DNA of 64,000 bases from Lachnospiraceae bacterium KGMB03038 (GTDB lineage: Bacteria; Bacillota; Clostridia; Lachnospirales; Lachnospiraceae). A program made the translations under genes and the position numbers. Positions within the stretch are counted from its first letter, which is position 1. Every line of letters starts with the position of its first letter. Of this stretch, positions 17,740 to 26,802 are shown piece by piece. The stretch covers positions 1,454,501-1,518,500 of the forward strand of contig CP041667.1 of the NCBI GenBank assembly GCA_007361935.1, given 5' to 3'. The notes beneath the pieces were generated by a model. That model worked only from the letters and a program-made list of their open reading frames with translations, was not told the origin of the DNA and did not search any database.

Positions 17740-18986
17740 AGATTTTAAGTATCACAGCCCAGAAACCAAGCAGCACCGGAAGCGGAGTCTATCTGACAGA
17801 ACTGGTGAAGAGCTTCTGGAATATAGGAGAAGAACAGGCGGTTGTGGCCGGGATCTATCAGGAGGATCAGGTGGAACTGCCTTCGGGAGTCCGCTTTTTT
17901 CCCGTCTATTTTGAGTCAAAAAAACTGCCCTGGCCCATTGCGGGAATGTCGGATGAGATGCCATATAGAAGTACCCGCTACTGTGATATGACAGAAGAAA
18001 TGGCAGAAGCGTTCAGAAAGTCTTTTCTGGAAGTGATCACTCAGGCGGTAGAAGAACTGGACCCGGATCTGATCCTTTGCCATCATCTGTACCTTTTGAC
18101 CGCTTTTGTCCGGGAACAGTTTCCAGAACAGAGGATCTACGGATTCTGTCATAATACGGATATCCGACAGATGGAAAAAACGGATCTAAGGCGGGATTAT
18201 ATTGCCGGACAGATTCGGGCGCTGGACCGCATCTTTGTCCCTCAGAAGGCCCAGCGAGACAAAGTAATAGAGATTTATCAGGCGGATCCAGGGAAGATCC
18301 AGGAAGTGGGAGTGGGATACAACCACCATATCTTCTGTCCCAATAGAAGAGAGGCGGAAGACGGAGTCACCCGGATAGTCTATGCGGGAAAGATCGCAAA
18401 GAAAAAAGGAGTCATGAGTCTTCTCAGCGCTCTGTCTCATCTGAAACTGCCGGCAGAATCCCTTTCTCTTTTCCTTGCGGGCGGCGCGGGAAATGAAGAA
18501 GAGTATCAGGAAATCCGGGAAGCGGCAAAAGCCTGTCCTTATCCGGTGGAATTCCTGGGGAGGCTTCCTCAGAAAAAGCTGGCTGAAGTATACAACTTCT
18601 GTGATGTTTTTGTGCTGCCATCCTTTTTCGACGGTCTTCCGCTTACCGTCATTGAGGCGCTTGCCTGTCGGGACCGGGTTGTGATGACGGATCTTCCGGG
18701 AATCCGGGAATGGCTGGAAACACATGCGCCGGGAGGCGACGTGCGGTATGTGGAGCCGCCTCGGATGCGGGATACGGATGAACCTTTGGAGGAGGACCTT
18801 CCAGATTTTGAGGAGCGGCTTGCGGAAGCATTGAAAGAAAGTATAGAAAAGAAGAAAAGCGGCGGATCAGAGAAGGCGGCCGCAGATGTCAGCGGCATTT
18901 CCTGGGAAGCCATTGGCAGAAGTGTTTTAGACTCCGCTGAGGCGGACAAAGCAAAAGATTTGACAAAGAAAGGTCAAGGATGTTAA
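17736..18986 (+). CDS. Glycosyltransferase family 4-type protein
   Basis: A GT-B-fold glycosyltransferase of 416 residues. The N-terminal half carries a Rossmann domain with KPSSTGSGVYLTELVKSF. The C-terminal nucleotide-sugar domain has AGKIAKKKGVMSLLSAL near 213, FLGRLPQKKLAEVYNFCDVFVLPSFFDGLPLTVIEALAC and a DLPGIREWL loop. The acceptor and sugar are unknown. It begins within the folA stop (ATGA overlap), so it is co-transcribed with thyA-folA even though no functional link is obvious. Confidence 0.82.
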   Translation: MKILSITAQKPSSTGSGVYLTELVKSFWNIGEEQAVVAGIYQEDQVELPSGVRFFPVYFESKKLPWPIAGMSDEMPYRSTRYCDMTEEMAEAFRKSFLEVITQAVEELDPDLILCHHLYLLTAFVREQFPEQRIYGFCHNTDIRQMEKTDLRRDYIAGQIRALDRIFVPQKAQRDKVIEIYQADPGKIQEVGVGYNHHIFCPNRREAEDGVTRIVYAGKIAKKKGVMSLLSALSHLKLPAESLSLFLAGGAGNEEEYQEIREAAKACPYPVEFLGRLPQKKLAEVYNFCDVFVLPSFFDGLPLTVIEALACRDRVVMTDLPGIREWLETHAPGGDVRYVEPPRMRDTDEPLEEDLPDFEERLAEALKESIEKKKSGGSEKAAADVSGISWEAIGRSVLDSAEADKAKDLTKKGQGC

Positions 18987-18996
18987 AAAAGATCGG

Positions 18997-19026
18997 TTGA
19001 CAAAGGGATCAGCCTTCCACTATAAT
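18997..19026 (+). promoter_or_regulatory. Promoter of the ilv T-box transcript
   Basis: TTGACA (18997-19002), an 18-base spacer and TATAAT (19021-19026). Confidence 0.85.
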
Positions 19027-19034
19027 AAGAATAA

Positions 19035-19327
19035 TTTATCAGAGAAATGCTATGACAGGGAGGAGTACATAGATTCTGGAAGCAAAGAGAGAAGATGGCC
19101 GGTGGGAATCTTCGTGAAAGATTTATGGAAGTAGCCCTTGAGCAGTGAATCGAACGGACGAGATTGTCTAAGTAGACTTCAACGTGTGTCCCAGCGTTAG
19201 AAGGGAACGGTATCGGAGATGATAAGAAGATCTTCCCGTACCGGCAGAGCGCAGAGAGAGTTCTCTGAAATTAGGTGGTAACACGGATGCAGCATTCGCC
19301 CTAAGCCGGAAGGCTTGGGGCGTTTTC
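19035..19327 (+). promoter_or_regulatory. T-box leader of ilvB (probable isoleucine specifier)
   Basis: Contains the T-box core AGGTGGTAACACGG (19273-19286), whose TGGT bulge would pair with NCCA of a tRNA with discriminator A. A terminator stem, CGCCCTAAGCC/GGCTTGGGGCG with TTTT (19297-19327), follows. In stem I, AGTA (near 19064) faces GTGAATCGAA; the best specifier is ATC at 19149-19151 (isoleucine). Uncharged tRNA-Ile would favour the antiterminator and switch on ilvBN. The specifier call needs a folded alignment. Confidence 0.88.
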
Positions 19328-19366
19328 TTTGCCGCAGATGGGGAATAGGTATAGGAGGTTGAAACA

Positions 19367-21088
19367 ATGAAAAAGATCAGTGGAAACAAGTTATTGGTAA
19401 AAGCGCTGAAAGAGGAAGGAGTAGATACCGTATTTGGCTATCCGGGGGCCTGTACGATCGATATCAGTGATGAACTTTATAAACAGGATCAGATCCAAGT
19501 GATCCTTCCCAGACAGGAGATCGCTCTGGTCCATGAGGCAGACGCTTATGCCCGTTCGACGGGAAAGACGGGGGTATGTCTGGTGACCAGCGGACCTGGG
19601 GCTACGAATCTGGTGACAGGGCTCGCCACCGCCTACTATGACAGTGTTCCTCTGGTCTGCTTTACTGGACAGGTGGCAAGACATCTGATCGGGAATGATG
19701 CGTTCCAGGAAGTAGACATCGTGGGAATCACCCGGAGCATTACCAAGTATGGCGTAACGGTGCGCAGAAGAGAGGATCTGGGAAGGATTCTAAAAGAAGC
19801 GTTTTATATTGCCCGGACAGGAAGGCCCGGTCCGGTACTGATCGATCTTCCCAAAGATGTAATGGCGGAACTAGGGGATGGGGAGTATCCGAAGGAAGTC
19901 AATATCCGCGGCTATAAGCCGAATACTCATGTACATATCGGACAGCTGAAAAGAGCCATTAAGATGCTTGGAAAAGCGAAGAGACCCTTGTTTTTGGCAG
20001 GCGGCGGAGTGAATATTTCCCATGCGGGAAGCGAGTTTACAGAACTGGCAGAGAAAACGGGAGTTCCTGTTGTTACAACGGTCATGGGACGGGGAGCGAT
20101 CCCGACAGATCATCCGCTGTATATCGGAAATCTAGGGATGCACGGCGCCTACGCCTCGAATATGGCGGTAGACAACTGTGATCTTCTGTTCTCCATTGGT
20201 ACCCGGTTCAATGACCGGATCACAGGGAAACTGCATTCCTTTGCCTCAAAAGCTCAGATTGTCCATATCGATATTGATACGGCGGCAATTTCCAAAAATG
20301 TCCAGGTAGATGTGCCGATCGTGGCGGATGCGAAAGAGGCAGTCGCCAAGATGCTGGAATATGTGACCCCTTGTGATACAAAAGAGTGGAGAGGACAGGT
20401 GGAGGCATGGAAAGAAGCGCATCCTCTGCGGATGAAACCCCGCCCGATCATGACGCCCCAGGACATCCTGGAAGTGATCAACCGGATTTTCGACCGAGCG
20501 ATCGTGATCACGGATGTAGGGCAGCATCAGATGTTTACAGCTCAGTTCCTGGAGGTCAATGAAAAGAAGCGGCTGTTTATGTCGGGAGGCCTTGGAACAA
20601 TGGGATACGGCCTTCCGGGAGCCATTGGCGCGAAGATCGGAAATCCGGACACACCTGTCATCTCCATTTCCGGGGACGGCGGGATGCAGATGAATATCCA
20701 GGAACTTGCGACAGCGGTGCTGGAAGAGCTCCCCATTATATCCTGTATCTTTAATAACAGCAATCTGGGAATGGTCCGTCAGTGGCAGAAATTATTTTAT
20801 GGCAAGCGCTACTCCATGACCTGCCTCCGGTCCGGGGCGGCCTGCAGAGGCAAATGCGGCGAGGTGGAATGTCCCAAGTATACGCCGGATTTTGTGAAAC
20901 TGGCGGAGAGTTATGGGGCAAAAGGATTAAGGATCACGAAGAAAGAAGAGATCGAGCCGGCCTTCCGGGAGGCTATGGCGAGCAAAAAGACTCCCTATAT
21001 CCTGGAATTTACCATTGATCCAGAAGATCTGGTCTATCCGATGATCGAACCAGGCGGAACTTTAAAAGATATGATCATGGACTGCTAG
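19367..21088 (+). CDS. ilvB: Acetolactate synthase large (catalytic) subunit
   Basis: Thiamine-diphosphate enzyme condensing pyruvate to acetolactate, or pyruvate and 2-oxobutyrate to acetohydroxybutyrate, the first common step to valine, leucine and isoleucine. It is 573 residues in three domains: a pyrimidine-binding part with GYPGACTIDI (near 20) and the HEADAYARSTGKTGVCL segment with the catalytic Glu near 47, a central FAD-binding domain, and a PP domain with GDGGMQMNIQELATA near 440 and NNSNLGMVRQ. It starts after GGAGGTTG behind the T-box and is followed by its regulatory subunit. Confidence 0.95.
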   Translation: MKKISGNKLLVKALKEEGVDTVFGYPGACTIDISDELYKQDQIQVILPRQEIALVHEADAYARSTGKTGVCLVTSGPGATNLVTGLATAYYDSVPLVCFTGQVARHLIGNDAFQEVDIVGITRSITKYGVTVRRREDLGRILKEAFYIARTGRPGPVLIDLPKDVMAELGDGEYPKEVNIRGYKPNTHVHIGQLKRAIKMLGKAKRPLFLAGGGVNISHAGSEFTELAEKTGVPVVTTVMGRGAIPTDHPLYIGNLGMHGAYASNMAVDNCDLLFSIGTRFNDRITGKLHSFASKAQIVHIDIDTAAISKNVQVDVPIVADAKEAVAKMLEYVTPCDTKEWRGQVEAWKEAHPLRMKPRPIMTPQDILEVINRIFDRAIVITDVGQHQMFTAQFLEVNEKKRLFMSGGLGTMGYGLPGAIGAKIGNPDTPVISISGDGGMQMNIQELATAVLEELPIISCIFNNSNLGMVRQWQKLFYGKRYSMTCLRSGAACRGKCGEVECPKYTPDFVKLAESYGAKGLRITKKEEIEPAFREAMASKKTPYILEFTIDPEDLVYPMIEPGGTLKDMIMDC

Positions 21089-21106
21089 GGAAAGGAGAAA
21101 AAGGAA

Positions 21107-21619
21107 ATGAACGGAAATGGAATGAAGAAACGATGGATATCACTGTATGTAGAAAATCAGGTGGGAGTTCTGTCGAAGATCTCCGGGCTTTTTGCTGGAA
21201 AATCTTATAACATGGACAGTCTGACGGTAGGAACCACAGAAGATCCAACGGTATCCCGGATGACCATCGCCACCGTCAGCGACGACGAGACTTTTGAGCA
21301 GATCAAGAAGCAGCTGAACCGTCTGGTTGAAGTGATCAAAGTGATCGATTTTACCGATATTTTTGTAAGGATGAAGGAGATCTTATATGTGAAAGTGCGC
21401 AGATGTACGCCGGAAGACAAGGTAGAACTGTTCCAGATCGCAGAAACCTTCAAGGCGAAGGTGATCGATTACGGGAAGGACAGTCTGCTTTTGGAGTTTG
21501 TCCAGACGGCCACCAAAAACGATGCGGTGATCAAACTGATGAAGGAAGAATTCAAGAGTATAGAGGTAGTCCGGGGCGGAAGCGTAGGAATCGAATCCAT
21601 TAGTATGATGGAACGATAA
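21107..21619 (+). CDS. ilvN: Acetolactate synthase small (regulatory) subunit
   Basis: Regulatory partner of IlvB. The 170-residue chain has an N-terminal ACT domain (about 8-80: ISLYVENQVGVLSKISGLFAGKSYNMDSLTVG) that binds valine for feedback, and a C-terminal ALS_ss domain. It begins 18 bases after ilvB. A second ATG 15 bases downstream (21122) is also possible; AAAGGAG at 21091-21097 fits the first one. Confidence 0.93.
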   Translation: MNGNGMKKRWISLYVENQVGVLSKISGLFAGKSYNMDSLTVGTTEDPTVSRMTIATVSDDETFEQIKKQLNRLVEVIKVIDFTDIFVRMKEILYVKVRRCTPEDKVELFQIAETFKAKVIDYGKDSLLLEFVQTATKNDAVIKLMKEEFKSIEVVRGGSVGIESISMMER

Positions 21620-21663
21620 AGAAGAGCTCATCGCCATTGCTTTTGTAAAAACAGAGCGCACTC

Positions 21664-21692
21664 TTGAATTTTCAATATGAACGTATTATAAT
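21664..21692 (+). promoter_or_regulatory. Promoter of ilvE
   Basis: TTGAAT (21664-21669), 17 bases, then TATAAT (21687-21692). It gives ilvE expression independent of the T-box. Confidence 0.7.
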
Positions 21693-21730
21693 GAGACTCA
21701 TGGAAAGCCATTACGAATGGAGGAGTTAAG

Positions 21731-22756
21731 ATGGAGAAGAAAAATATTGACTGGGCAAATCTAGGCTTTGATTATGTGGAAACGGATCAGAGATATGTTT
21801 CCAATTATAAAAATGGGGCCTGGGATGCGGGAACTATGACGGCTGACTCAAATGTTGTGATCAACGAATGTGCCTGTGTCCTTCAGTACGCGCAGACCTG
21901 CTTCGAGGGACTAAAGGCTTATACAGCGGAGGATGGGAGCATTGTGATGTTCCGGCCGGACTTAAACGCGGCTCGTATGGCAGAGACAGCCAAGCGTTTG
22001 GAAATGCCGGTGTTCCCGGAAGAGCGGTTTGTAGAAGCAGTGCATAAGACGGTGGAGGCGAACGCGGCTTATGTTCCGCCCTATGGATCAGGCGCTACCC
22101 TGTACGTGCGCCCCTATATGTTTGGCTCTAACGCGGTCATCGGCGTAAAACCAGCGGATGAGTATCAGTTCCGGGTGTTTACCACACCGGTAGGTCCTTA
22201 TTTTAAAGGCGGCGCAAAACCGATCACCATCCGGGTATGTGATTATGACCGAGCAGCCCCGCACGGAACAGGTCATGTAAAGGCGGGATTGAATTATGCT
22301 ATGAGCCTTTATGCCATTGTCGAGGCGCATGCTCAGGGATACGATGAAAATATGTATCTGGATGCGGCTACCAGGACAAAAGTGGAAGAGACCGGAGGCG
22401 CCAACTTTATTTTCGTGACAAAGGACGGCAAGGTTGTAACGCCAAAGTCCAGCACTATCCTTCCCTCCATCACCAGACGTTCTCTTATGTATGTGGCTGA
22501 GAAATACCTTGGACTGGAAGTAGAAGAGCGGGAGATCTACTTTGACGAAGTGAAAGATTTCGCGGAGTGTGGTCTGTGCGGAACGGCAGCGGTCATCTCT
22601 CCGGTAGGAAAGGTGGTAGACCACGGAAAGGAGATCTGCTTCCCAAGCGGAATGGATGAGATGGGACCGATCACCAAGAAGTTATATGACACATTGACAG
22701 GCATCCAGATGGGCCATATTGAAGCGCCGGAAGGATGGATTCATAAGGTGTGCTAA
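21731..22756 (+). CDS. ilvE: Branched-chain amino acid aminotransferase
   Basis: PLP enzyme (fold type IV, 341 residues) that transaminates the keto acids of valine, leucine and isoleucine. Visible features: VLQYAQTCFEGLKAY, FRPDLNAARM, the PLP lysine region HGTGHVKAGLNYAMSL (Lys near 182), and CGLCGTAAVISPVG near the end. It follows ilvN after 111 bases with its own promoter and is closed by a strong terminator. Confidence 0.95.
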   Translation: MEKKNIDWANLGFDYVETDQRYVSNYKNGAWDAGTMTADSNVVINECACVLQYAQTCFEGLKAYTAEDGSIVMFRPDLNAARMAETAKRLEMPVFPEERFVEAVHKTVEANAAYVPPYGSGATLYVRPYMFGSNAVIGVKPADEYQFRVFTTPVGPYFKGGAKPITIRVCDYDRAAPHGTGHVKAGLNYAMSLYAIVEAHAQGYDENMYLDAATRTKVEETGGANFIFVTKDGKVVTPKSSTILPSITRRSLMYVAEKYLGLEVEEREIYFDEVKDFAECGLCGTAAVISPVGKVVDHGKEICFPSGMDEMGPITKKLYDTLTGIQMGHIEAPEGWIHKVC

Positions 22757-22766
22757 AGACGATACA

Positions 22767-22815
22767 GAAAAAGCGGGCGCCGCGGGGGGATGATCCTCTG
22801 CGGCGTCCGCTTTTA
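22767..22815. terminator. Bidirectional terminator between ilvE and the epimerase gene
   Basis: AAAAGCGG-CGCCGC pairs with GCGGCG-CCGCTTTT. The T run on the plus strand and A run at the other side let it serve both converging genes. Confidence 0.8.
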
Positions 22816-22818
22816 AAA

Positions 22819-23895
22819 TCAGAAAGAGATGTCAAGACCAAGTCCTGGTCTGTCCAGGAGACGGAACCGGTCCCCGTGTATCTCAAAGCCTCCCGGCATT
22901 CCTGTATCCCCGTCCTTATAGAACAGGAAGGTGTCACAGTCAGATTCTGTAATGTTTTTCTTCGCGGCTACCAGACTTAAGCCCGCTGTGATGGAGATCT
23001 TGGTCTCGATCATGCAGCCGACCATGCAGGGAACGCCAAAACTCTCGCCGATGGCGTTGATCTGGGACGCCCGGTAGAGCCCGCCGCATTTCATAAGCTT
23101 GATATTCATGATATCCGCGGCCTCCGCTTTGCAGATCTTGGCCGCGTCCCGGATAGTATGCAGGGATTCGTCTAACATGAGCTTTATGCCATTGGACTGT
23201 CTGCGGAGTCTGGCCGCTCCGTCCAGATCCCAGTCGGGCAGGCATTGTTCCGCGGCCTCCACTTTGTATTTCTTCATTTCTTCCAGCATGAAAAGAGCCT
23301 GGCTGTAGTCATAGCCCTGGTTCGCGTCGATCCGCAGCCGGATATCCGGGCCGACTGCCTCGCGGATGAGAGAGAGGGCCAGCAGGTCATCTTCCGGGCA
23401 GATCCCGGTCTTGACCTTAAGAATGTGATAGCCCAGATCCTTGACGAAATGTTCCGCCTGGGCCGCCATTTTCTCAGGCGGATTGATGACAACGGTAATA
23501 TCGTTCTGCACCTCATCGTCATAGCCGCCCAGCACCCGGTACAGGGGCTGTCCCATAAACTTGCCCTTTAGGTCATAGAGGGCAATGTCGATGGCGCATT
23601 TGGCGGAGCCGTTTCCGTGGGCCACTCCATCCATCATGGCGTGGGCCTTCTCAATATCCAGAGGGTCCATGCCGATCAGACCCTGGCGGAAGAGCCGGAG
23701 GATCTCCAGACAGCCCTCCACCGTCTCCCCTGTGACAGGGGCGAAGGGCGCCGCCTCTCCATAGCCGGTATATCCTTCATCCGTCTCGATTTTTACGATA
23801 ATGCTGACGGTGTGTGTGATTTCCGCAAATGCCACGTTGAATGGCTCTTCCAGTTCGATGGAGAATTTCTCCATTTTAACATCTGTGATCTTCAT
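22819..23895 (-). CDS. Enolase-superfamily dipeptide epimerase (L-Ala-D/L-Glu epimerase type)
   Basis: Muconate-lactonizing subgroup of the enolase superfamily, 358 residues. The first base lies in the KVKTG (KxK) motif near 160. Metal ligands lie in RIDANQGYD (near 188) and in AAEQCLPDWD, and the second-half lysine is in DESLHT...NIKLMKCGG (near 265). These match dipeptide epimerases such as YkfB, which recycle murein peptides. CMIETKISITAG is family-typical. The exact dipeptide is uncertain. It starts after CAGGAGGAAACC and stands alone, convergent with ilvE. Confidence 0.85.
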   Translation of the reverse strand: MKITDVKMEKFSIELEEPFNVAFAEITHTVSIIVKIETDEGYTGYGEAAPFAPVTGETVEGCLEILRLFRQGLIGMDPLDIEKAHAMMDGVAHGNGSAKCAIDIALYDLKGKFMGQPLYRVLGGYDDEVQNDITVVINPPEKMAAQAEHFVKDLGYHILKVKTGICPEDDLLALSLIREAVGPDIRLRIDANQGYDYSQALFMLEEMKKYKVEAAEQCLPDWDLDGAARLRRQSNGIKLMLDESLHTIRDAAKICKAEAADIMNIKLMKCGGLYRASQINAIGESFGVPCMVGCMIETKISITAGLSLVAAKKNITESDCDTFLFYKDGDTGMPGGFEIHGDRFRLLDRPGLGLDISF

Positions 23896-23985
23896 GGTTT
23901 CCTCCTGTCTCCTGTTATAATCTCTCGAAATCTTATGTCCATGGATGTGACTGCCGCCTTAACAGTCCGCAAAGATATGAAAATC

Positions 23986-24267
23986 CTATCTGGCCAGCTC
24001 ATCCAGAGTGTATTTCGCTTGGCACCGTGGACATGTATAGGTGTAATAGTAGTATTTTACCTTTGTGTCATCTACATTTGCCAGATCCATGGTAAAAGTT
24101 CCGGGGAGCTGACCCTTTGTGTAAAAAGCTTCTTTCCTGCGGATCAGCTTCTCCCCACATCTGGGGCATTTCGGCTTCTTAAACAGGAAATGGAAGAATT
24201 GTTTTGGTGTAAAGGAATAACTGAACGCCGTTGGCTTCATAGAATCCCAATTCTCATCGCGCTTCAT
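23986..24267 (-). CDS. Zinc-ribbon hypothetical protein
   Basis: 93 residues with two CPRC knuckles, KCPRCGEKL near 33 and YTCPRCQAKYTLDEL at the end, which probably bind one zinc. The segment between them is basic, then aromatic (KYYYYTYT). It starts after AAAGGGGG. I do not recognise a named family; an accessory nucleic-acid or structural role is possible. Confidence 0.65.
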   Translation of the reverse strand: MKRDENWDSMKPTAFSYSFTPKQFFHFLFKKPKCPRCGEKLIRRKEAFYTKGQLPGTFTMDLANVDDTKVKYYYYTYTCPRCQAKYTLDELAR

Positions 24268-24342
24268 AGGCGGCCCCCTTTCTTTACGCTGAAAATAGCA
24301 TCGGTTTTCTTAAAAAAAGTGTACCGTTTTCGCAAGGCTTTG

Positions 24343-25206
24343 TCAATGAGGGGTGTGTCGCTTTTCGCGGTAGAACGCGGTCATGGACAGACCGGCGCCG
24401 GAAATCAGCAGCAGAACGATCCACAGGGCGATAGGGTTGTTGTCACTCGTCTGCGGAGACGGTGTATCGCCATCAGCGGCGGAAGCCGCCTGGATCGTAA
24501 ACTCCGTTGTGGCCGTACCCGTGTTGGAGACGATGGCAAGCGTGTGTTTCCCAACGGAAAGGGTCTCCAGATAGGAAGCCTTTAAGGTGACAATTGTACT
24601 GCCTTCTCTGACTTCATAATCGGAAGCGGCAAGGTCTCTGCCGTCCACCTGTACCTTCACAAAATCCGCGAATGCCGCGTTGGATGTAAAGGAAAGACCG
24701 TCTTCTGTGCCTTTCTGCCAGATGCCGCCGGCTCCGGCGATAATGGCCGGTTCAAAGCCGCTGTCGATCACACTGGGGACGGTGGAGATGGCGGCGCCAT
24801 CGCTGGGACTGGATGGGTGATAGAAGTCGTTCCCGGCATAGCGTGCGTAAAAGGTATAGTTTGTGCCGGACTGCAGTCCAGTGAATTCAGGGCTGGTCTG
24901 CCAGCGATCTTCCGGCACGGAAGTTTCCGCGCCTACGGTGTAGCCGTACTGAACATCACCATAGCCGGTGGTTGTGATCGCGGCCAGTGTGATGGTGTCC
25001 GCTGTGGCCGTTCCGCTCTGCGTGGGCGCGGCGGGCGCGCCCTGATTGCCCTTGTTGACGGTGCCGTGATTGGCAAAGACGCCGGCGCCTGTCACCGTAC
25101 CGTTAGTATTGTCCAAAGTGCCAGAGTTATTGATGGTACCGTTGTTGGTCAGTGTGCCGCTGTTGGTCAGTGTGCCGTTGTTGGTCAGTGCGCCGCTGTT
25201 GGTCAC
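24343..25206 (-). pseudogene. Cell-surface protein, C-terminal part after a frameshift
   Basis: 287 residues in the frame one base off the upstream part. It starts in the middle of an Asn/Thr/Gly repeat (units like NNGTLTNSG), then a fibronectin-like segment (SPEFTGLQSGTNYTFYARYAGNDFYHPSSPS), an X2-like segment (DGLSF...VQVDGRDLAASDY), and a wall-anchor-like end: SPQTSDNNP, a hydrophobic stretch IALWIVLLLISGAGL, then a basic tail. SPQTS resembles SPxTG sorting signals but lacks the glycine. GTGA overlaps the stop of the upstream part; a lost G in GGG(G) explains the break. Confidence 0.7.
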
Positions 25207-26138
25207 GGTCCCTCATTGGTCAATCTTGCGCCACTGGGGATTGTCAGGCTCGCGCCATTGGGTATATCCAGGCTCTCACCGTTGTCGATAGTCAAATTCT
25301 CCTGTAATTCCACACTGCCGTACACGGTGCCCGTTTTGCCGTCAAAGACGATGCCGGTGCTGCCACTAGCAGAGGTTACTTCCTGGGCATAACTGCCGTC
25401 TCCGGCCCGAATCCCGCCGTCTCTTGCGTCTACCAAGGCGTTATTGCTGACGGTCAGGCCAGGCGTTCCGGTAACGGTATCGCCGCCAAAACTAAACCGT
25501 ATCCCCACACCAGAACTTCTTCCGGCAGCCGCAGTCAGACCGCCGCCATCCACAGTCAGAGAGGCGGACGAAGTTTCTCTGGCCTGCACGAAGACGCCAT
25601 CGCCGTAGGCAGTGGTTGCAGTGACCTCAGCATTCTGGATGGTCAGGGCGGCATTGCTACTTATGCTCACAACGCAGACTCCATTAGAAATACCGCTGAC
25701 ATTCAGACGGCCTGCACCCTCAATGGTCAGGCTGGCGACACCGGCAGAAGAATAAACATAAATCCCTGTGGAGGTCTCCGACAATGTGTTTTGGCCCTCT
25801 AATTGGATGGTCAATTCCGTATCCCCACTCTGATTGACCACGCCAATAGCAGCGCCGCTAACATTAGTGTCATTATTAGAAGTTTTGATGGTGGCGTTGT
25901 GCAGTGTCAGGGTGTTGCTGCTTTCGTCATAATGGATATAGTTGTCTGTCGGTGTCCCTGCCTCTGAATACGCGGTGACATTTCCATCGTTGTCCGTCGT
26001 CCAGTAGCTGTCACCAGAAATTATCTGTGTGCCCACATAGATAATCATTCCGCTCGGCGCGGCCGCCAGCGCCGTGGCGGGCAGCAGCCCTAGGCACAGG
26101 GCCAAGATCATACACAGGCTTAAAATTCGTTTTTTCAT
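25203..26138 (-). pseudogene. Cell-surface protein, N-terminal part ending at a frameshift
   Basis: 311 residues. It begins with a signal peptide (KKRILSLCMILALCLGLLPATALAA), then beta-helix-like sequence rich in Asn, Thr and Gly (for example LTIEGAGRLNVSG, LTVSNNALVDARDGG, LTIPSGARLTNEGP) and stops. Adding one base in the GGG run at the junction would read NEGTVTNSG and join the downstream frame without a gap. So this is one secreted, probably wall-anchored protein of about 600 residues split by a single-base change. Sequencing error, a true mutation or slippage cannot be told apart here. Confidence 0.7.
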
Positions 26139-26207
26139 CTCGTTTCCTCCTTATGTGCTCCGAGAGCTGCCGGATTTCCCGTGCCGGAGCGTAGTTTCTT
26201 GTTGCGC

Positions 26208-26260
26208 AAAAAAGGAGCGCGCCGTCCCACGGAATGACCGTGGACGCGGCGCGCCCCTTG
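26208..26260 (-). terminator. Strong hairpin plus T run in the surface-protein leader
   Basis: On the minus strand GGCGCGCCGCGTCCACGG pairs imperfectly with CCGTGGGACGGCGCGC and is followed by TTTTTT (26213-26208), about 70 bases before the surface protein start. It would terminate or attenuate a transcript coming through the GACA repeat. Confidence 0.6.
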
Positions 26261-26313
26261 AATGGCGTTGTAAAATTGTATGCAGGAAAAAAGGACAGAC
26301 TTACCTTACCTTA

Positions 26314-26395
<82 letters not shown>

Positions 26396-26398
26396 GAG

Positions 26399-26428
26399 AG
26401 CGTAGCAGTTTTCAAGCATGTTTGTCAA
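26399..26428 (-). promoter_or_regulatory. Candidate promoter of the surface protein leader
   Basis: On the minus strand a perfect TTGACA (26428-26423), 18 bases, then TACGCT preceded by TGC (weak -10). It points toward the GACA repeat and the surface protein gene. Confidence 0.45.
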
Positions 26429-26483
26429 CACTTTTTTGCAAATCAGCTCCATCTTTTTCTCCCTGCATTCTACGGTATACTTT

Positions 26484-26764
26484 GCCTCCTATCTGGGAGG
26501 CGGTCCTATGATTATGCCTCTATTATACAGGAAAAAAAGAAGAAATACTATCACCCATTTTGACCCCCAAAATGGGTGACCCCTGGGAGGATTACTGCGG
26601 TGGGTTCCGTCTCTAAAAGTATAGAGTATTTCAGGGCTTTTCGGTTCTTCACGCTCCGTTTCCGCATGGCCGGCGGGGGGTATAAATTCTACGTCATTCG
26701 GAAGAGAAGCGCTATCTGGCGCTTTGCTTGACGCTGTTTTTCTGTGTTGATATAATAAAAACAA
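26484..26764 (-). repeat. Structured non-coding element with two hairpins (probable dispersed repeat)
   Basis: A 280-base stretch upstream of the surface gene leader. It contains a palindrome with 12-base arms (26551-26579, TCACCCATTTTG/CAAAATGGGTGA), a hairpin GCCTCC/GGAGGC (26484-26501) and a TATAAT on the minus strand near 26522. Its minus-strand frames (for example one ending PFWGSKWVIVFLLFFLYN...) look like translated repeat sequence I associate with Lachnospiraceae intergenic DNA. I cannot confirm copy number from one window. Confidence 0.4.
26728..26756 (+). promoter_or_regulatory. Promoter of the HipA-like kinase operon
   Basis: TTGACG (26728-26733), 17 bases, TATAAT (26751-26756); the first gene starts about 45 bases downstream. 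Confidence 0.8.
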
Positions 26765-26802
26765 TTAGAATCGGAGGCAGAAAAGGAGTGTCTTAAGGCA
26801 GT

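Noticed and set aside
24817..25392. Plus-strand frame with Val/Gly/Leu repeats
   Set aside because: It mirrors the Asn/Gly repeats of the minus-strand surface protein and has no domain or ribosome site.
26489..26764. Minus-strand frame of 91 residues upstream of the surface gene
   Set aside because: It starts with TTG inside the promoter of the kinase operon, has no ribosome site, and its sequence looks like translated hairpins. Treated as a non-coding element.
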